Source: Haloterrigena turkmenica DSM 5511
GTDB taxonomy: Archaea; Halobacteriota; Halobacteria; Halobacteriales; Natrialbaceae
Reading direction: 5' to 3'
DNA length: 64,000 nucleotides
Assembly: GCF_000025325.1 (NCBI RefSeq)
Contig: NC_013744.1
Coordinates: forward strand, 620,001-684,000
Positions 35,848 through 44,802 of the stretch are shown piece after piece. Every line of letters starts with the position of its first letter. The stretch's first letter is position 1. Under the pieces are notes generated by a model. The model was given only the letters and a program-made list of their open reading frames with translations. It searched no databases and was not told the DNA's origin. The position numbers and the translations under genes are program-made.

Positions 35848-37086
35848 TCAGGACCGCTGCTTCCGGTGTTCCTCGACGACGTCCCAGTCGAGTTGGATAC
35901 CGAGCCCCGGGGAATCGGGAACCTCGAGCCGTCCGTTCTGGATGAGCGGCTCGTCGCGCGCGACGAGGTCGTCCCACCACGAGACCTCTCGGGCGTGGTA
36001 CTCGAGGGCAACGAAGTTCGGCACCGTCGCGCCGACGTGGGCGGTCGCGACGGTCGCGATCGGGCTGCCGATGTTGTGGGGGATGAGCGCCTGGTAGTAG
36101 GCCTCGGCCATGTCCGCGATCTTCTTCGTCTCGGCGATCCCGCCAGTCTTGGGCACGTCGGGGGCGAGGAAGTCGACGGCCTGCTCCTCGATCAGGTCAC
36201 GGAAGCCGTGGCGACCGTAGCGGTTCTCGCCGGTCAGCAGCGTCGTGTCGACGCTGCGCTGTAGTTCGCGCATCGCGTCGGTGTTCTCCGGCGGCAGGGG
36301 ATCCTCGACCCAGGCGAGGTCGTACGGCTCGATCGCCCGACAGAGCTGCTTGGCCGTCTCGGGGCTGAAGTTCCAGTGGAGATCGACCGCGACCTCGGCC
36401 TCGTGGCCGATCTCGTCGGTGACGGCCTCGACGACCGAACGCTTGTGCTCGACCTCCGGCGGATCGAAGTGCCGCGAGAGGGTGTCGATGTCGCGGCCGG
36501 ACGGGACGTCGAGGTCGAACTTGATCATATCGAACCCGTCGTCGACGGCCATGCGCGCGGCCTGGGCGTACGCTTCGGGTTCGTACGTCGTCTCCTCCTG
36601 GCCCTCCTCGGCCGAGGAGACCATCGCCTCGCCGGCGTGACAGTCGGCATAGACGCGGACCTCCTCGCGGGTCTTCCCGCCCAGTAGCTGGTAGACCGGC
36701 TGGTTGAGCAGCTTCCCGGCCGCGTCCCAGAGGGCGATCTCGACGCCGCTGATGGCGATCGTTCCGACGCCCCACTGGGAGCCCCGTCCCGAGAGGCTCT
36801 CGCGCATGAGGTTGTAGAGTCGCTCGACGTCGAGCGGGTTCTCGCCGACGAGCACCGGTCGGAGGTAGTCCGTGACGATCTCGTGGACGCCCGGCGATGG
36901 GTAGGCCTCGCCGATTCCCGTCACGCCGCGATCGGTCTCGACGGTGACGATCGTCCACGGGAAGTTGCCGTCGATGACGAACGAGTCGATGTCGGTGATC
37001 TCGGCCGTCGGGCCGTCCCGTTCGGGCTGGTCGTCGAAGTCGGTCCACATCGTCGCCGCGAGCGTGGATGCAAAGTCCTCGTACAT
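35848..37086 (-). CDS. Enolase-superfamily (mandelate racemase-like) sugar-acid dehydratase
   Basis: A 412-residue enolase-superfamily protein. Metal ligands are visible in the order VAVDLHW (Asp), WVEDPLPPEN (Glu) and LLTGENRYG (Glu), and the general-base His in IPHNIGSPIATVA. The second-strand site reads MIKFDLDVP (Lys-x-Asp), as in galactarate/gluconate-type dehydratases rather than classic K-x-K racemases. It probably removes water from an aldonate to give a 2-keto-3-deoxy acid, the substrate type of the HpaI aldolase at 49663. I chose the ATG at 37086; another is at 37050. A GATATTCGA box lies just upstream. Confidence 0.86.
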   Translation of the reverse strand: MYEDFASTLAATMWTDFDDQPERDGPTAEITDIDSFVIDGNFPWTIVTVETDRGVTGIGEAYPSPGVHEIVTDYLRPVLVGENPLDVERLYNLMRESLSGRGSQWGVGTIAISGVEIALWDAAGKLLNQPVYQLLGGKTREEVRVYADCHAGEAMVSSAEEGQEETTYEPEAYAQAARMAVDDGFDMIKFDLDVPSGRDIDTLSRHFDPPEVEHKRSVVEAVTDEIGHEAEVAVDLHWNFSPETAKQLCRAIEPYDLAWVEDPLPPENTDAMRELQRSVDTTLLTGENRYGRHGFRDLIEEQAVDFLAPDVPKTGGIAETKKIADMAEAYYQALIPHNIGSPIATVATAHVGATVPNFVALEYHAREVSWWDDLVARDEPLIQNGRLEVPDSPGLGIQLDWDVVEEHRKQRS

Positions 37087-37369
37087 GGTCTGTGTCGTGT
37101 CGAATATCAGCGTGTGCATTTCGCAGTCGGTTCCGTCCGTCGTTCGGAGCGGCGCGACTCGCTTCGACCGTCGTCGGTCCCGCGACCCCGCGTCGGACCG
37201 CTCGAGTCCCAGGGGGTGATAGCGAGTCGCATTATCAAGTCGATTGCGGAGACGCCTGTTATAGTTTCCGGTGATCGGAGGCGAGTGCGGGCGTCGCGGT
37301 CGACCGGTCGCTCCGGCGCCGCCCGCGCATCCGGCAGCGGCCGCGTGTACGGCCGTCCGGAATCCGTCA

Positions 37370-38440
37370 TCAGGGCTCGACCAGGATCTTGACGTGTGCC
37401 GTGTCGGGAGCCGTCAGCTCCTCGAACCCCTCCTCGACGATGTTCTCGAGCGAAATTCGCTTCGTCGCGAACGCGTCGGTGTCTATCTCGCCGTCCGCGA
37501 TCGACCGAACGATCGCGTCGAACTCGGTGCGGAACGAGCGCGGCGGAAACCCGTAACAGAAGGTCCCTCTGAGTTCGCGTTCGTTCAGGACGATCTCGTC
37601 CAGATCCAGTGCGACCGCACCGTCGCTGAGGCTCCCGACGGTGACGGCGCCGCCGCGGCGGGTGCTCCGAATCGCCGCATCGACCGACGGCTCGACGCCG
37701 GCGAACTCGAACGCGGCGTCGACCCCGTCGTCGGTCGCGTCCGCGATGCGCTCGACCGCGTCCTCCTCGAGCGGATCGATCGCGACGTCGGCGCCAAGTC
37801 GGCGCGCGACCTCGCGTCGGTGCTCGTTCGGTTCGGAGGCGAAAATCCGCTTCGCGCCGCCGGCTTCGGCGGCCCGGAGCGCGGTGAGGCCGATCGGTCC
37901 GCAGCCGAAGACGGCCACCGTGTCGCCGGCGCACATTCCGGACCGACGGACCGCGTGCAGGCCGACCGCCAGGGGTTCCACGAGCGCGCCCTCCCACAGA
38001 TCGACGCTCTCGGGCAGGACGTGGACCTGCCGGGCCGGCACGACGGCGCTCTCCGCGAAGCCGCCGGTCCCGGTCTCGAGACCGATGGCGAGGCTATCGT
38101 CGCAGCGGTTGTACCGCCCGTCCGCACAGTAGACGCAGTCGTGACACGGGATGTTCGGGTGGACCGTCACCGGATCGCCGACCGCGAGTCGCATCACGTC
38201 GTCGCCGACTTCGCTGACGCGGCCGCTGAACTCGTGTCCGATAACGATCGGGCGACTCGCGCCCGTCTGCGGGTGTTCGCTGTCGGGAGTGAGAGCCGCC
38301 CGCTCGTACTCGTGGAGGTCGGTGCCACAGATCCCGCAGACGTCGACGTCGATCCGAACGTCGGTCGGGCCGACGTCGCCCGGGTCGGCGTCCTCGTCGA
38401 TGCGGATATCGCGCTCGCCGTAGAATCGTGCTGCTTTCAT
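37370..38440 (-). CDS. Zn-dependent alcohol/polyol dehydrogenase (butanediol/sorbitol type)
   Basis: A 356-residue medium-chain dehydrogenase with catalytic zinc motifs CGICGTDLHE and GHEFSG, a structural-zinc loop CHDCVYCADGRYNRC, and the NAD motif VFGCGPIGL near 170. It oxidises a secondary alcohol of a polyol or sugar acid. It starts at 38440, 230 bases after the end of the MmsA gene on the same strand, and is followed by the enolase-superfamily gene. The exact substrate is unknown; it is only distantly similar to the enzyme at 28442. Confidence 0.88.
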   Translation of the reverse strand: MKAARFYGERDIRIDEDADPGDVGPTDVRIDVDVCGICGTDLHEYERAALTPDSEHPQTGASRPIVIGHEFSGRVSEVGDDVMRLAVGDPVTVHPNIPCHDCVYCADGRYNRCDDSLAIGLETGTGGFAESAVVPARQVHVLPESVDLWEGALVEPLAVGLHAVRRSGMCAGDTVAVFGCGPIGLTALRAAEAGGAKRIFASEPNEHRREVARRLGADVAIDPLEEDAVERIADATDDGVDAAFEFAGVEPSVDAAIRSTRRGGAVTVGSLSDGAVALDLDEIVLNERELRGTFCYGFPPRSFRTEFDAIVRSIADGEIDTDAFATKRISLENIVEEGFEELTAPDTAHVKILVEP

Positions 38441-38671
38441 GGGGTATCCGGTGTCTCGTTCGTGACACCGCTAGACTGTGCGTTTCGCTCCGTCGGGATA
38501 TCTCTTTCCCGACTCGGTATCGAGCGGGTTCTCGCCGACGCGACGGGCGTCGGACTGGCGGATGACTGAGACGAATAAAACGGGTGGAACCGGCGTCGCC
38601 TCGATCGAAATAACGCGGGAAGGACCCTCAGCGAGCGCGGGAACGGGACGGAGACGCGGTCTCGATCGGCG

Positions 38672-40165
38672 TTAGCTGTACCAGCGTTCGATCTGGATGG
38701 TCTTCTCGGTGTAGAAGTTGACCGCGTCCTCGCCCTGAGCGTGGAGGTCGCCAAAGAACGACGCCTTCCGGCCGCCGAAGTGGAAGAAGCCCATCGGGGC
38801 GCAGACGCCGACGTTGATCCCGATGTTCCCCGCGTCGACCTCGTACCGGTACTGGCGGGCCTCGCTGCCGGACTCGGTGTAGAGCGAGGAGGCGTTGCCG
38901 TACTTCGTCGAGTTGACCATCTCGATGGCCTCGTCTAAGTCCTCGGCCTCGGCGAGACAGAGCACCGGCCCGAAGATCTCCTCTTGGGCGATCTCCATGT
39001 CGGTCGTGACGCCCTCGAGGAGCGTCGGGCCGAGGAAGTTACCGTCCAGTTCGGGATGTTCGAAGTCCCGGCCGTCGAGGACGAGTTCGGCGCCTTCCTC
39101 GAGCGCGTTCTCGATCAGGCCGAGCACGCGCTCGCGCGAGTCGTCGGTGATCAGGGGGCCGACTTCGGTCTCCTCGTCGACGCCGGCGCCGACGGTGAGG
39201 TTCTCCGCGGCGTCGACCAGCTGCTCGCGGAGGTTGTCGTAGACGTCGCCGACGCCGACGACGACGTCGTTGGCGAGACAGCGCTGACCGGCGTTGCCGT
39301 AGACAGAGCCGATGATGTTCGGAACCGATTCCTCGACTTCCGCGTTCTCGCTGACGACGGCGTAGTTCTTCGCCCCGCCCTGGGCCTGCACGCGCTTGCC
39401 GTGTTCGGCGGCGGTCTCGTAGACGTGCTTGGCGACGGGCGAACTGCCGACGAACGAGACGCCCTCGATGTCATCGTGCTCGAGCAGCGTGTTGACGGTC
39501 TCGGCCCCACCGTTGACGAGGTTGACGACGCCGTCGGGAAAGTCGACCGCGTCGACGGCCTCGAAGATGAGCTGGGAGCTCAGCGGGACCTTCTCGCTGG
39601 GCTTGAGAATGAACGTGTTCCCGGACGCGACCGCGTACGGCAGGAACCACAGCGGGATCATCGCCGGGAAGTTAAACGGCGTGATGGCAGTGAAGACGCC
39701 AAGGGGCTGCCGGACGGCGTGTTCGTCCATCCCGGACGCGACGTCCTCAACGTTGCCGCTGCCCTCGCGCATCATGTTGGGCATTCCGCAGGCCACTTCG
39801 ACGTTCTCGATGCCGCGCTTGATCTCTCCGCGCGCCTCTGCGACGGTCTTCCCGTGCTCGCGGGAGAGCGCGGTCGCGATCTCGTCGATTCGGTCCTCGA
39901 GTTCGGTCTTCAGGTCGAAGAGGTACTGGACGCGCTCGGCGACGGGTGTCTGTCGCCACTCTTCGAAGGCCTCGTTTGCGGTCTGTACTGCGTCGTCGAC
40001 GGTCTCGACGGTCGAGAACTCGACCGTCGCGAGTTCGTCCCCCGTCGCGGGATCGACGACGGGCTGGGACGTCTCGCTTGCGGGCGTGGTCCACTCGCCG
40101 CCGACGTAGTTGTCGACGTGGTCACGAACGGCTGGTGAAACGGCTCGCTCTCTTTGCTCGGACAT
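38672..40165 (-). CDS. mmsA: (Methyl)malonate-semialdehyde dehydrogenase, CoA-acylating (MmsA/IolA)
   Basis: A 497-residue aldehyde dehydrogenase of the MmsA type. Diagnostic features are the catalytic-cysteine motif GNAGQRCLAND, PFNFPAMIPLWFLP in the cofactor region, and the C-terminal NVGVCAPMGFFHFGG followed by FFGDLHAQG and NFYTEKT. It converts malonate semialdehyde to acetyl-CoA (inositol route) or methylmalonate semialdehyde to propionyl-CoA (valine route), with CO2 release. The start at 40165 follows a GTATTTGTG box at about -30. It is divergent from the IclR gene and the shared upstream region holds two palindromes. Confidence 0.94.
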   Translation of the reverse strand: MSEQRERAVSPAVRDHVDNYVGGEWTTPASETSQPVVDPATGDELATVEFSTVETVDDAVQTANEAFEEWRQTPVAERVQYLFDLKTELEDRIDEIATALSREHGKTVAEARGEIKRGIENVEVACGMPNMMREGSGNVEDVASGMDEHAVRQPLGVFTAITPFNFPAMIPLWFLPYAVASGNTFILKPSEKVPLSSQLIFEAVDAVDFPDGVVNLVNGGAETVNTLLEHDDIEGVSFVGSSPVAKHVYETAAEHGKRVQAQGGAKNYAVVSENAEVEESVPNIIGSVYGNAGQRCLANDVVVGVGDVYDNLREQLVDAAENLTVGAGVDEETEVGPLITDDSRERVLGLIENALEEGAELVLDGRDFEHPELDGNFLGPTLLEGVTTDMEIAQEEIFGPVLCLAEAEDLDEAIEMVNSTKYGNASSLYTESGSEARQYRYEVDAGNIGINVGVCAPMGFFHFGGRKASFFGDLHAQGEDAVNFYTEKTIQIERWYS

Positions 40166-40297
40166 GCGAGTGAGTGGTTGTGGTACGCACACAAATACGT
40201 TACGCTCGAACCGATTCCCTCGCGCGAGACGCCCCTGACCGCCCCCGTCGAGCGGGGATTCGGGGCGCTTCCAACTCTCGGCGACACTCGAGACCGC

Positions 40298-40314
40298 GTT
40301 TGAATGGGTCAAAC
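40298..40314. promoter_or_regulatory. GTTTG-N7-CAAAC palindrome (site 6)
   Basis: GTTTGA-ATGGG-TCAAAC between the divergent mmsA and iclR genes, about 135 bases upstream of mmsA and 58-74 bases upstream of iclR. Confidence 0.65.
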
Positions 40315-40323
40315 AGCGTTCGC

Positions 40324-40340
40324 GTTTGTCACACACAAAC
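40324..40340. promoter_or_regulatory. GTTTG-N7-CAAAC palindrome (site 7)
   Basis: GTTTGT-CACAC-ACAAAC, 26 bases from site 6 centre to centre. It directly abuts the iclR TATA box (AATTTAG, 40341-40347), covering the position of the BRE, so a bound protein should affect iclR transcription (autoregulation). Confidence 0.65.
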
Positions 40341-40371
40341 AATTTAGTGGTATCGAGTGTTCATCGGGCGT

Positions 40372-41139
40372 ATGGCAAAGACGACGAAATCGAGAACGAT
40401 TCAGGCGGTGGGGATCACGCTCGAGATTATCGACTACCTTCACGAGCACGACAGCGCGCGGATCACCGAGATCGCGAACGAACTCGGGCGGGCGAAAGGA
40501 ACCATCCACTGCCATCTGGCCACCCTACTCGAGAAGGAACACGTCATCAAGAGCGGGGACGAGTACCAGCTCAGTCTCCGCTACCTCGAACTCGGCGAGG
40601 GAGTGAAAGACCGGCTGGGGTTCTACGATGTCGTCACCGACGAACTGGACGAACTGGCCGAAGAGTCCGGCGAGTTGGTACAGTTCGCGACGGAAGAACA
40701 CGGCCGCGCGGTGTACCTGTACAAGACGGGCGGCGACCGGGCCGTCCAGACCGCCTCGTCGATCGGAAAACGGGAGTACCTCCACTGCCTCGCGCTCGGA
40801 AAGGCGATCCTCGCACACACCCCGCGCGAGCGCGTCGAAGAGATCATCGATCGCCACGGGTTGAAGCGGTACACGCCCCAGACCATCACCGACCGCGAGG
40901 AACTCTTCGACGAACTCGAGGCGGTCCGCGAGCGCGGGTACGCGTTCGACGAGGAAGAGAAGATCGAGGGACTACACTGCGTCGCAGCGCCGGTCATGGC
41001 CGGCGAGGACGAAGTCCTCGGTGCCGTCAGTCTCTCCCGACCCTTGAGTCGGATGACGGGCGATCAGTTCAAGGAGGAAATCCCGAATATGGTCACCCGC
41101 TCCGCGAACGTCATCGAAATCAACGCGAAGTACTCCTGA
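40372..41139 (+). CDS. IclR-family transcriptional regulator of the polyol island
   Basis: A 255-residue IclR protein with an N-terminal winged helix (SRTIQAVGITLEIIDYLHEH, then EIANELGRAKGTIHCHLATL) and a C-terminal effector domain (from about 80) with YLYKTGGDRAVQ and a late LHCVAAPVMAGEDEVLG segment. The start at 40372 (MAKTTKSRT) fits a TATA box 25-31 bases upstream; an in-frame ATG at 40357 would lie too close to it. It is divergent from mmsA with two palindromes between them, and further palindromes follow its 3' end, so it is the first candidate for the protein binding GTTTG-N7-CAAAC. Confidence 0.91.
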   Translation: MAKTTKSRTIQAVGITLEIIDYLHEHDSARITEIANELGRAKGTIHCHLATLLEKEHVIKSGDEYQLSLRYLELGEGVKDRLGFYDVVTDELDELAEESGELVQFATEEHGRAVYLYKTGGDRAVQTASSIGKREYLHCLALGKAILAHTPRERVEEIIDRHGLKRYTPQTITDREELFDELEAVRERGYAFDEEEKIEGLHCVAAPVMAGEDEVLGAVSLSRPLSRMTGDQFKEEIPNMVTRSANVIEINAKYS

Positions 41140-41148
41140 ACCACCCTT

Positions 41149-41165
41149 ATTTGACTCTCTCAAAC
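41149..41165. promoter_or_regulatory. ATTTG-N7-CAAAC near-palindrome (site 8)
   Basis: ATTTGA-CTCTC-TCAAAC, ten bases after the iclR stop codon; one mismatch. Confidence 0.4.
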
Positions 41166-41436
41166 GCCCCTTCGCATCAGTGAGCTGTGAACGAGTCTCA
41201 TCGTCGTTCGCGGTCGTCCGTTCGGAATCAACCGCTTAACGGCTGCTTTCAGCCCTTCTGTGAGAGCTGTCCGTAGCTACTCGATCGAATGGCGGTGCGA
41301 CGGCGCTTCCGGGGAACTGACGGAATAGCGGACCGGTGACTCCCGATCGAATTTATTTACACCCATATGTCTGTAATAGACGGCTGCTCAAACGGACTCG
41401 AGTTCGGAACAGACAGCGCGACCTGAAATCAGGCGG

Positions 41437-41453
41437 ATTTGAACCTCTCAAAC
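41437..41453. promoter_or_regulatory. ATTTG-N7-CAAAC near-palindrome (site 9)
   Basis: ATTTGA-ACCTC-TCAAAC, 160-177 bases upstream of the glucose-dehydrogenase homologue; one mismatch. Confidence 0.45.
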
Positions 41454-41613
41454 GGCGTTCGTCACTCCGTCGCAAACGGAATTCGGACGGCGATGCGACT
41501 CGAGTCGCCGGGGCGAGACGGCGACGCGAGGAGAGATCGAGCGCACAGCGAGTTCGGTTCAGAAACGGCGGGGAACGACTATATGCGATCGCTGGAAAGA
41601 GGTATACGTACCT

Positions 41614-42684
41614 ATGCGCGCCGTCGCACTGTTTCCGGACGAGCCAGAACTGCGTGTCATCGAGAAACCGAAACCGACCCCCGAGAACGGTGAGGCTCTG
41701 ATTCGAACCGTCGCCGTCGGGATCGACGGCTCGGACAGGCGCATCGCGGCCGGCGAAATCGGCGGCGACGTTCCCGACGGCGAGGACCACCTCGTCATCG
41801 GCCACGAGGCGGTCGGCGTCGTCGAAGAGCCGAACGGAACTGACCTCGCGAGAGGCGACGTCGTCGCCCCCCTCGTGCGACGCCCCGTCGGCGACGGATC
41901 GAGATTCGCGGCCAACGGCGAACTCGACATGGCCCCTCCCGGGAGTTTCCACGAGTGCGGGATCACCGGCGCACACGGGTACATGTCGGAGTTTTTCACC
42001 GCCCGCCCGGGGTATCTCGTTCCGATCCCCGAATCGCGCGCGGCGTACGGCTTCTTCGTTGAACCGGCGAGTCTCGTCGAGAAGGCCCTCGACCAGACGG
42101 AGGCGGCGCGGTCCGGATTCGACTGGCGGCCGTCGAGCGCGTTCGTTCTCGGGAACGGCAACCTCGGGCTGCTCGCGCTGACGCGACTCGAGACCGGCGA
42201 CGAGTTCGAGCGAACCTACTGTCTCGGCCGGCGAGACCGACCGGATCCGACGATCGACGTCATCGAAAACGTCGGCGGCACCTACGTCGACTCGAGGGAG
42301 CTCTCGCTCGACGAGTTTCCCGCAGTCCACGAGCCGGTCGATTTCGCCTTCGAGACGACGGGACACCCCGCCCACGCCGTCGAAGCCGTGGACGCGCTCG
42401 CTCCGAACGGCGTCGTGACGCTCCAGGGGATTCCGGGCTCGTCGTCGACGGTCGAAATCGACGGGGGCGCGTTCCACACGGATCTGGTCGTCACCAACAA
42501 GGCGATCCTCGGGGTCGTGAACGCCCGACGGTCTCACTTCCGTGCCGCCGCCGAGTGGCTCGCCGAAACGCCGGAGTCGGTGCTCGACGCGCTCGTGACC
42601 GGCGTCTACGGACCGGACGAGATAGACGAGGCGTTCGCCGACTCCGCGGAGACGATAAAGACGGTCGTCTCGTTCGATCGCTGA
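41614..42684 (+). CDS. Glucose 1-dehydrogenase homologue (haloarchaeal MDR type)
   Basis: A 356-residue medium-chain dehydrogenase very like haloarchaeal glucose dehydrogenase: GIDGSDRRI (catalytic zinc-region Asp instead of Cys, as in that family), GHEAVGVVEEP, PLVRRPVGDGS, GITGAHGYMSEFF, FVLGNGNLGLLAL and CLGRRDRPDPTID, the loop that selects NADP. It would oxidise an aldose to its lactone, the first step of a non-phosphorylated Entner-Doudoroff-type route. A TATA-like ACTATATGC lies about 30 bases upstream. In this island it may act on another sugar. Confidence 0.9.
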   Translation: MRAVALFPDEPELRVIEKPKPTPENGEALIRTVAVGIDGSDRRIAAGEIGGDVPDGEDHLVIGHEAVGVVEEPNGTDLARGDVVAPLVRRPVGDGSRFAANGELDMAPPGSFHECGITGAHGYMSEFFTARPGYLVPIPESRAAYGFFVEPASLVEKALDQTEAARSGFDWRPSSAFVLGNGNLGLLALTRLETGDEFERTYCLGRRDRPDPTIDVIENVGGTYVDSRELSLDEFPAVHEPVDFAFETTGHPAHAVEAVDALAPNGVVTLQGIPGSSSTVEIDGGAFHTDLVVTNKAILGVVNARRSHFRAAAEWLAETPESVLDALVTGVYGPDEIDEAFADSAETIKTVVSFDR

Positions 42685-42856
42685 GTTCGACCGCGTAGTC
42701 GACAGGGACGACCATAGACAAACGGAGTCGATTCCGTCTCGAGCGGCTCGGATAGCAACCGTCGGGTCCGCTGTTTACCCGTTTCCGGCCGAACGCCGCA
42801 CGAACGACCCGTGAACCGTCGGAAGCTATTTTTCCGTGGGAGACATCCGCTACCGC

Positions 42857-43672
42857 ATGGGAACCGGGTACACGACGATCATGTACGGTGCCGAATCGAT
42901 CGAGGACGCGCTCGGCGACATCGCCGCCTGTCGGTACGACGGCGTCGAGATCAGCCTCGAGAAGATCCGTGCGAACGACGCCGAGACCGTCGACCGGTGG
43001 CTCGACGAGTACGACCTCGAGTTCTACCTCGCGATGAGCGAGTGGATCGAAACCGAGGACGCGGTCCGGCGAGTGATCGACGACATACCGGTCGCGGCCG
43101 ATCTCGGGGCGGAGTTCGTCGGGATACTCCCACCACAGCGGGCTCGCCACGACGGCGACACCGTCGAGCGGTGGCTCTCCCGGATCAGCGAGGCGGCCGT
43201 CGACGCCGGACTGCGGCCGCTCGTCCACCACCACGGCGCGACGAGCGTCGAGCAGCCGGACGAGATCCGGCGCTATCTCGACGCCGTCGACGGGCTCGAG
43301 CTCCTGTTCGACACCGCTCACTACTACCCCTACGGCGACAACTTTCCCGACGGCGACGTGACCGACGGACTCGAGCGATTCGCCGACGATATCGGCTACG
43401 TCCATCTCAAGGACGTGGATCCGGTCAAGGACTTCGCGGCGAACCGGGACGCGCTCTCCGACGCCGACTTCCACCTCGACAACGTCATCAACTACTTCCG
43501 GTCGTTCACCGACCTCGGCGAGGGGATTCTCGACTTCGAGGCGATCTTCGAGACGCTCTCGGACGCGGGGTACGAGGGTCACTACACGATCGAGATCGAG
43601 AACCGAACCGAGCGACCGCTCGTCCACGCCAAGCGGAACTACGATTACTGGGCCGCCGTCCGGAACGCCTAA
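42857..43672 (+). CDS. IolE-like TIM-barrel dehydratase/epimerase, copy 2
   Basis: A 271-residue paralogue of the protein at 26123-26926. Shared landmarks: MGxGYTTIMY start, AACRYDGVEI, GILPP, HHHGATSVEQ, LLFDTAHYYPYGD, YVHLKDVDP, DLGEGILDFEA and YTIEIENR, then LVHAKRN. All metal-ligand positions are kept, so both copies should be active. Copy 2 has a short insertion after PYGDN and a different middle loop. The ATG at 42857 is the only one that gives the shared N-terminus; a GTG further up lies in the 5' region. One copy may be a dehydratase, the other an epimerase. Confidence 0.85.
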   Translation: MGTGYTTIMYGAESIEDALGDIAACRYDGVEISLEKIRANDAETVDRWLDEYDLEFYLAMSEWIETEDAVRRVIDDIPVAADLGAEFVGILPPQRARHDGDTVERWLSRISEAAVDAGLRPLVHHHGATSVEQPDEIRRYLDAVDGLELLFDTAHYYPYGDNFPDGDVTDGLERFADDIGYVHLKDVDPVKDFAANRDALSDADFHLDNVINYFRSFTDLGEGILDFEAIFETLSDAGYEGHYTIEIENRTERPLVHAKRNYDYWAAVRNA

Positions 43673-43707
43673 CCGGGAGCCGGCCGTCTCCCGGCGCGAT
43701 CGACGGG

Positions 43708-44636
43708 TTACCCCAATTGCATCAGCGTCGCGCCGGCGATGATGACGGTGATGCCGCCGAGGAGCCACGGCGATCGCGGCACCTGGCGGACCATCGCGTA
43801 GGAGATGCCGACGATGACGAGGGGGTAGACGTTCGAGAGCGGAACGACGGTGATGACCGTGCCGCTCTGGAGCGCCGAGAACCAGGCGAGCCAGTTCGCC
43901 GCGACGAAGACGCCCGCGAGCGTAAACGCGCCGAGCGCGGTTCGATCGCGAATTCGGACGCGTGAGCGGACGTCCGATGAGACGCCGAAGAGCGCGACGA
44001 ACGCGGCGAGCGCCGCCGTTTGGCCGACCGCCGTCCCGATCAGCGGATCGGCGTACCCGTCCAGCCCGATCGCGACGAGCACGAACGACGCGCCCAGCGT
44101 GAGCATCGCGGCGACCGGAACGAGCAGGTCTCTCGCCTCGAGTCGCGCGAACTCCGCCACGAGGAGGTCGTCGCCCTCGTCGCTCGTCGATCGCGAGATC
44201 TGTAACACGACGCCGCCGGCGACGATGCACAGCAACCCCACCCCGGAAGCGACGGTGAAGGACTCCCCGAGAACGGGGACGGCCAACAGCGCGGCGACGG
44301 CAGGGTTCGCGCCGACGACGGCGGCCGCGACGAGGTGCCGACGCGATCGATACCGCGGAAGTAGAGCAATCGAAACGCGGCCGGGTTGCCGAGGCCCGCG
44401 ATCGCGAACGGCGCCAGCTGGCCGACGGTCACGCCGTCGAACGACGCCCCGCGAACGAGGAGCAGTCCCCAGAAGATGACGACGCTGACGACGATCGTGA
44501 CGACCGTCGCGGCGAGCGCCGGCGACGTGTGCTCGGTATCGGTGCCGTTTTTCAGTCCGTACTCGACCGAGATGGCCTGTAGTCCCGAGAACACCGACGC
44601 GAGCAGCGCGAGGACGGCGCTCAGTTCCAGCAGCAT
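43708..44636 (-). pseudogene. EamA/DMT permease with a one-base frameshift
   Basis: Two overlapping frames together make one ten-helix EamA protein. The first frame (start 44636, MLLELSAVLALLAS) is good until YFRGIDRVGT; after that sense continues in the next frame as VAAAVVGANPAVAALLAVPVLGE. One base appears to be missing at about 44331-44335. The second half contains a full EamA repeat ending LLGGITVIIAGATLMQLG. Either the gene was recently inactivated or there is a sequencing error. It follows the ABC transporter ATPase gene by about 170 bases on the same strand. Confidence 0.8.
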
Positions 44637-44802
44637 CGTCGGATCACCGGTGATCGATTTCGGTCGCGGAGTGCATCGAGCCGCGGTCTCGTTCCGATCG
44701 GTACGCTACTGACATACGGTATCGTTGTGAACCGCCCGTCGAGATACTGATATCGATGTCGGCGACGCGTCGCTTCGAACGCCGGAAACGGGGGAACTCT
44801 AT

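Larger units (their letters stand above)
41140..41613. other. Intergenic region after iclR with two near-palindromes
   Basis: About 470 bases. Contains near-palindromes at 41149 and 41437, an AT-rich stretch (ATTTATTTACACC near 41350) and the TATA-like ACTATATGC about 30 bases before the glucose-dehydrogenase homologue. The short open frames here are not convincing as genes. Confidence 0.5.
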
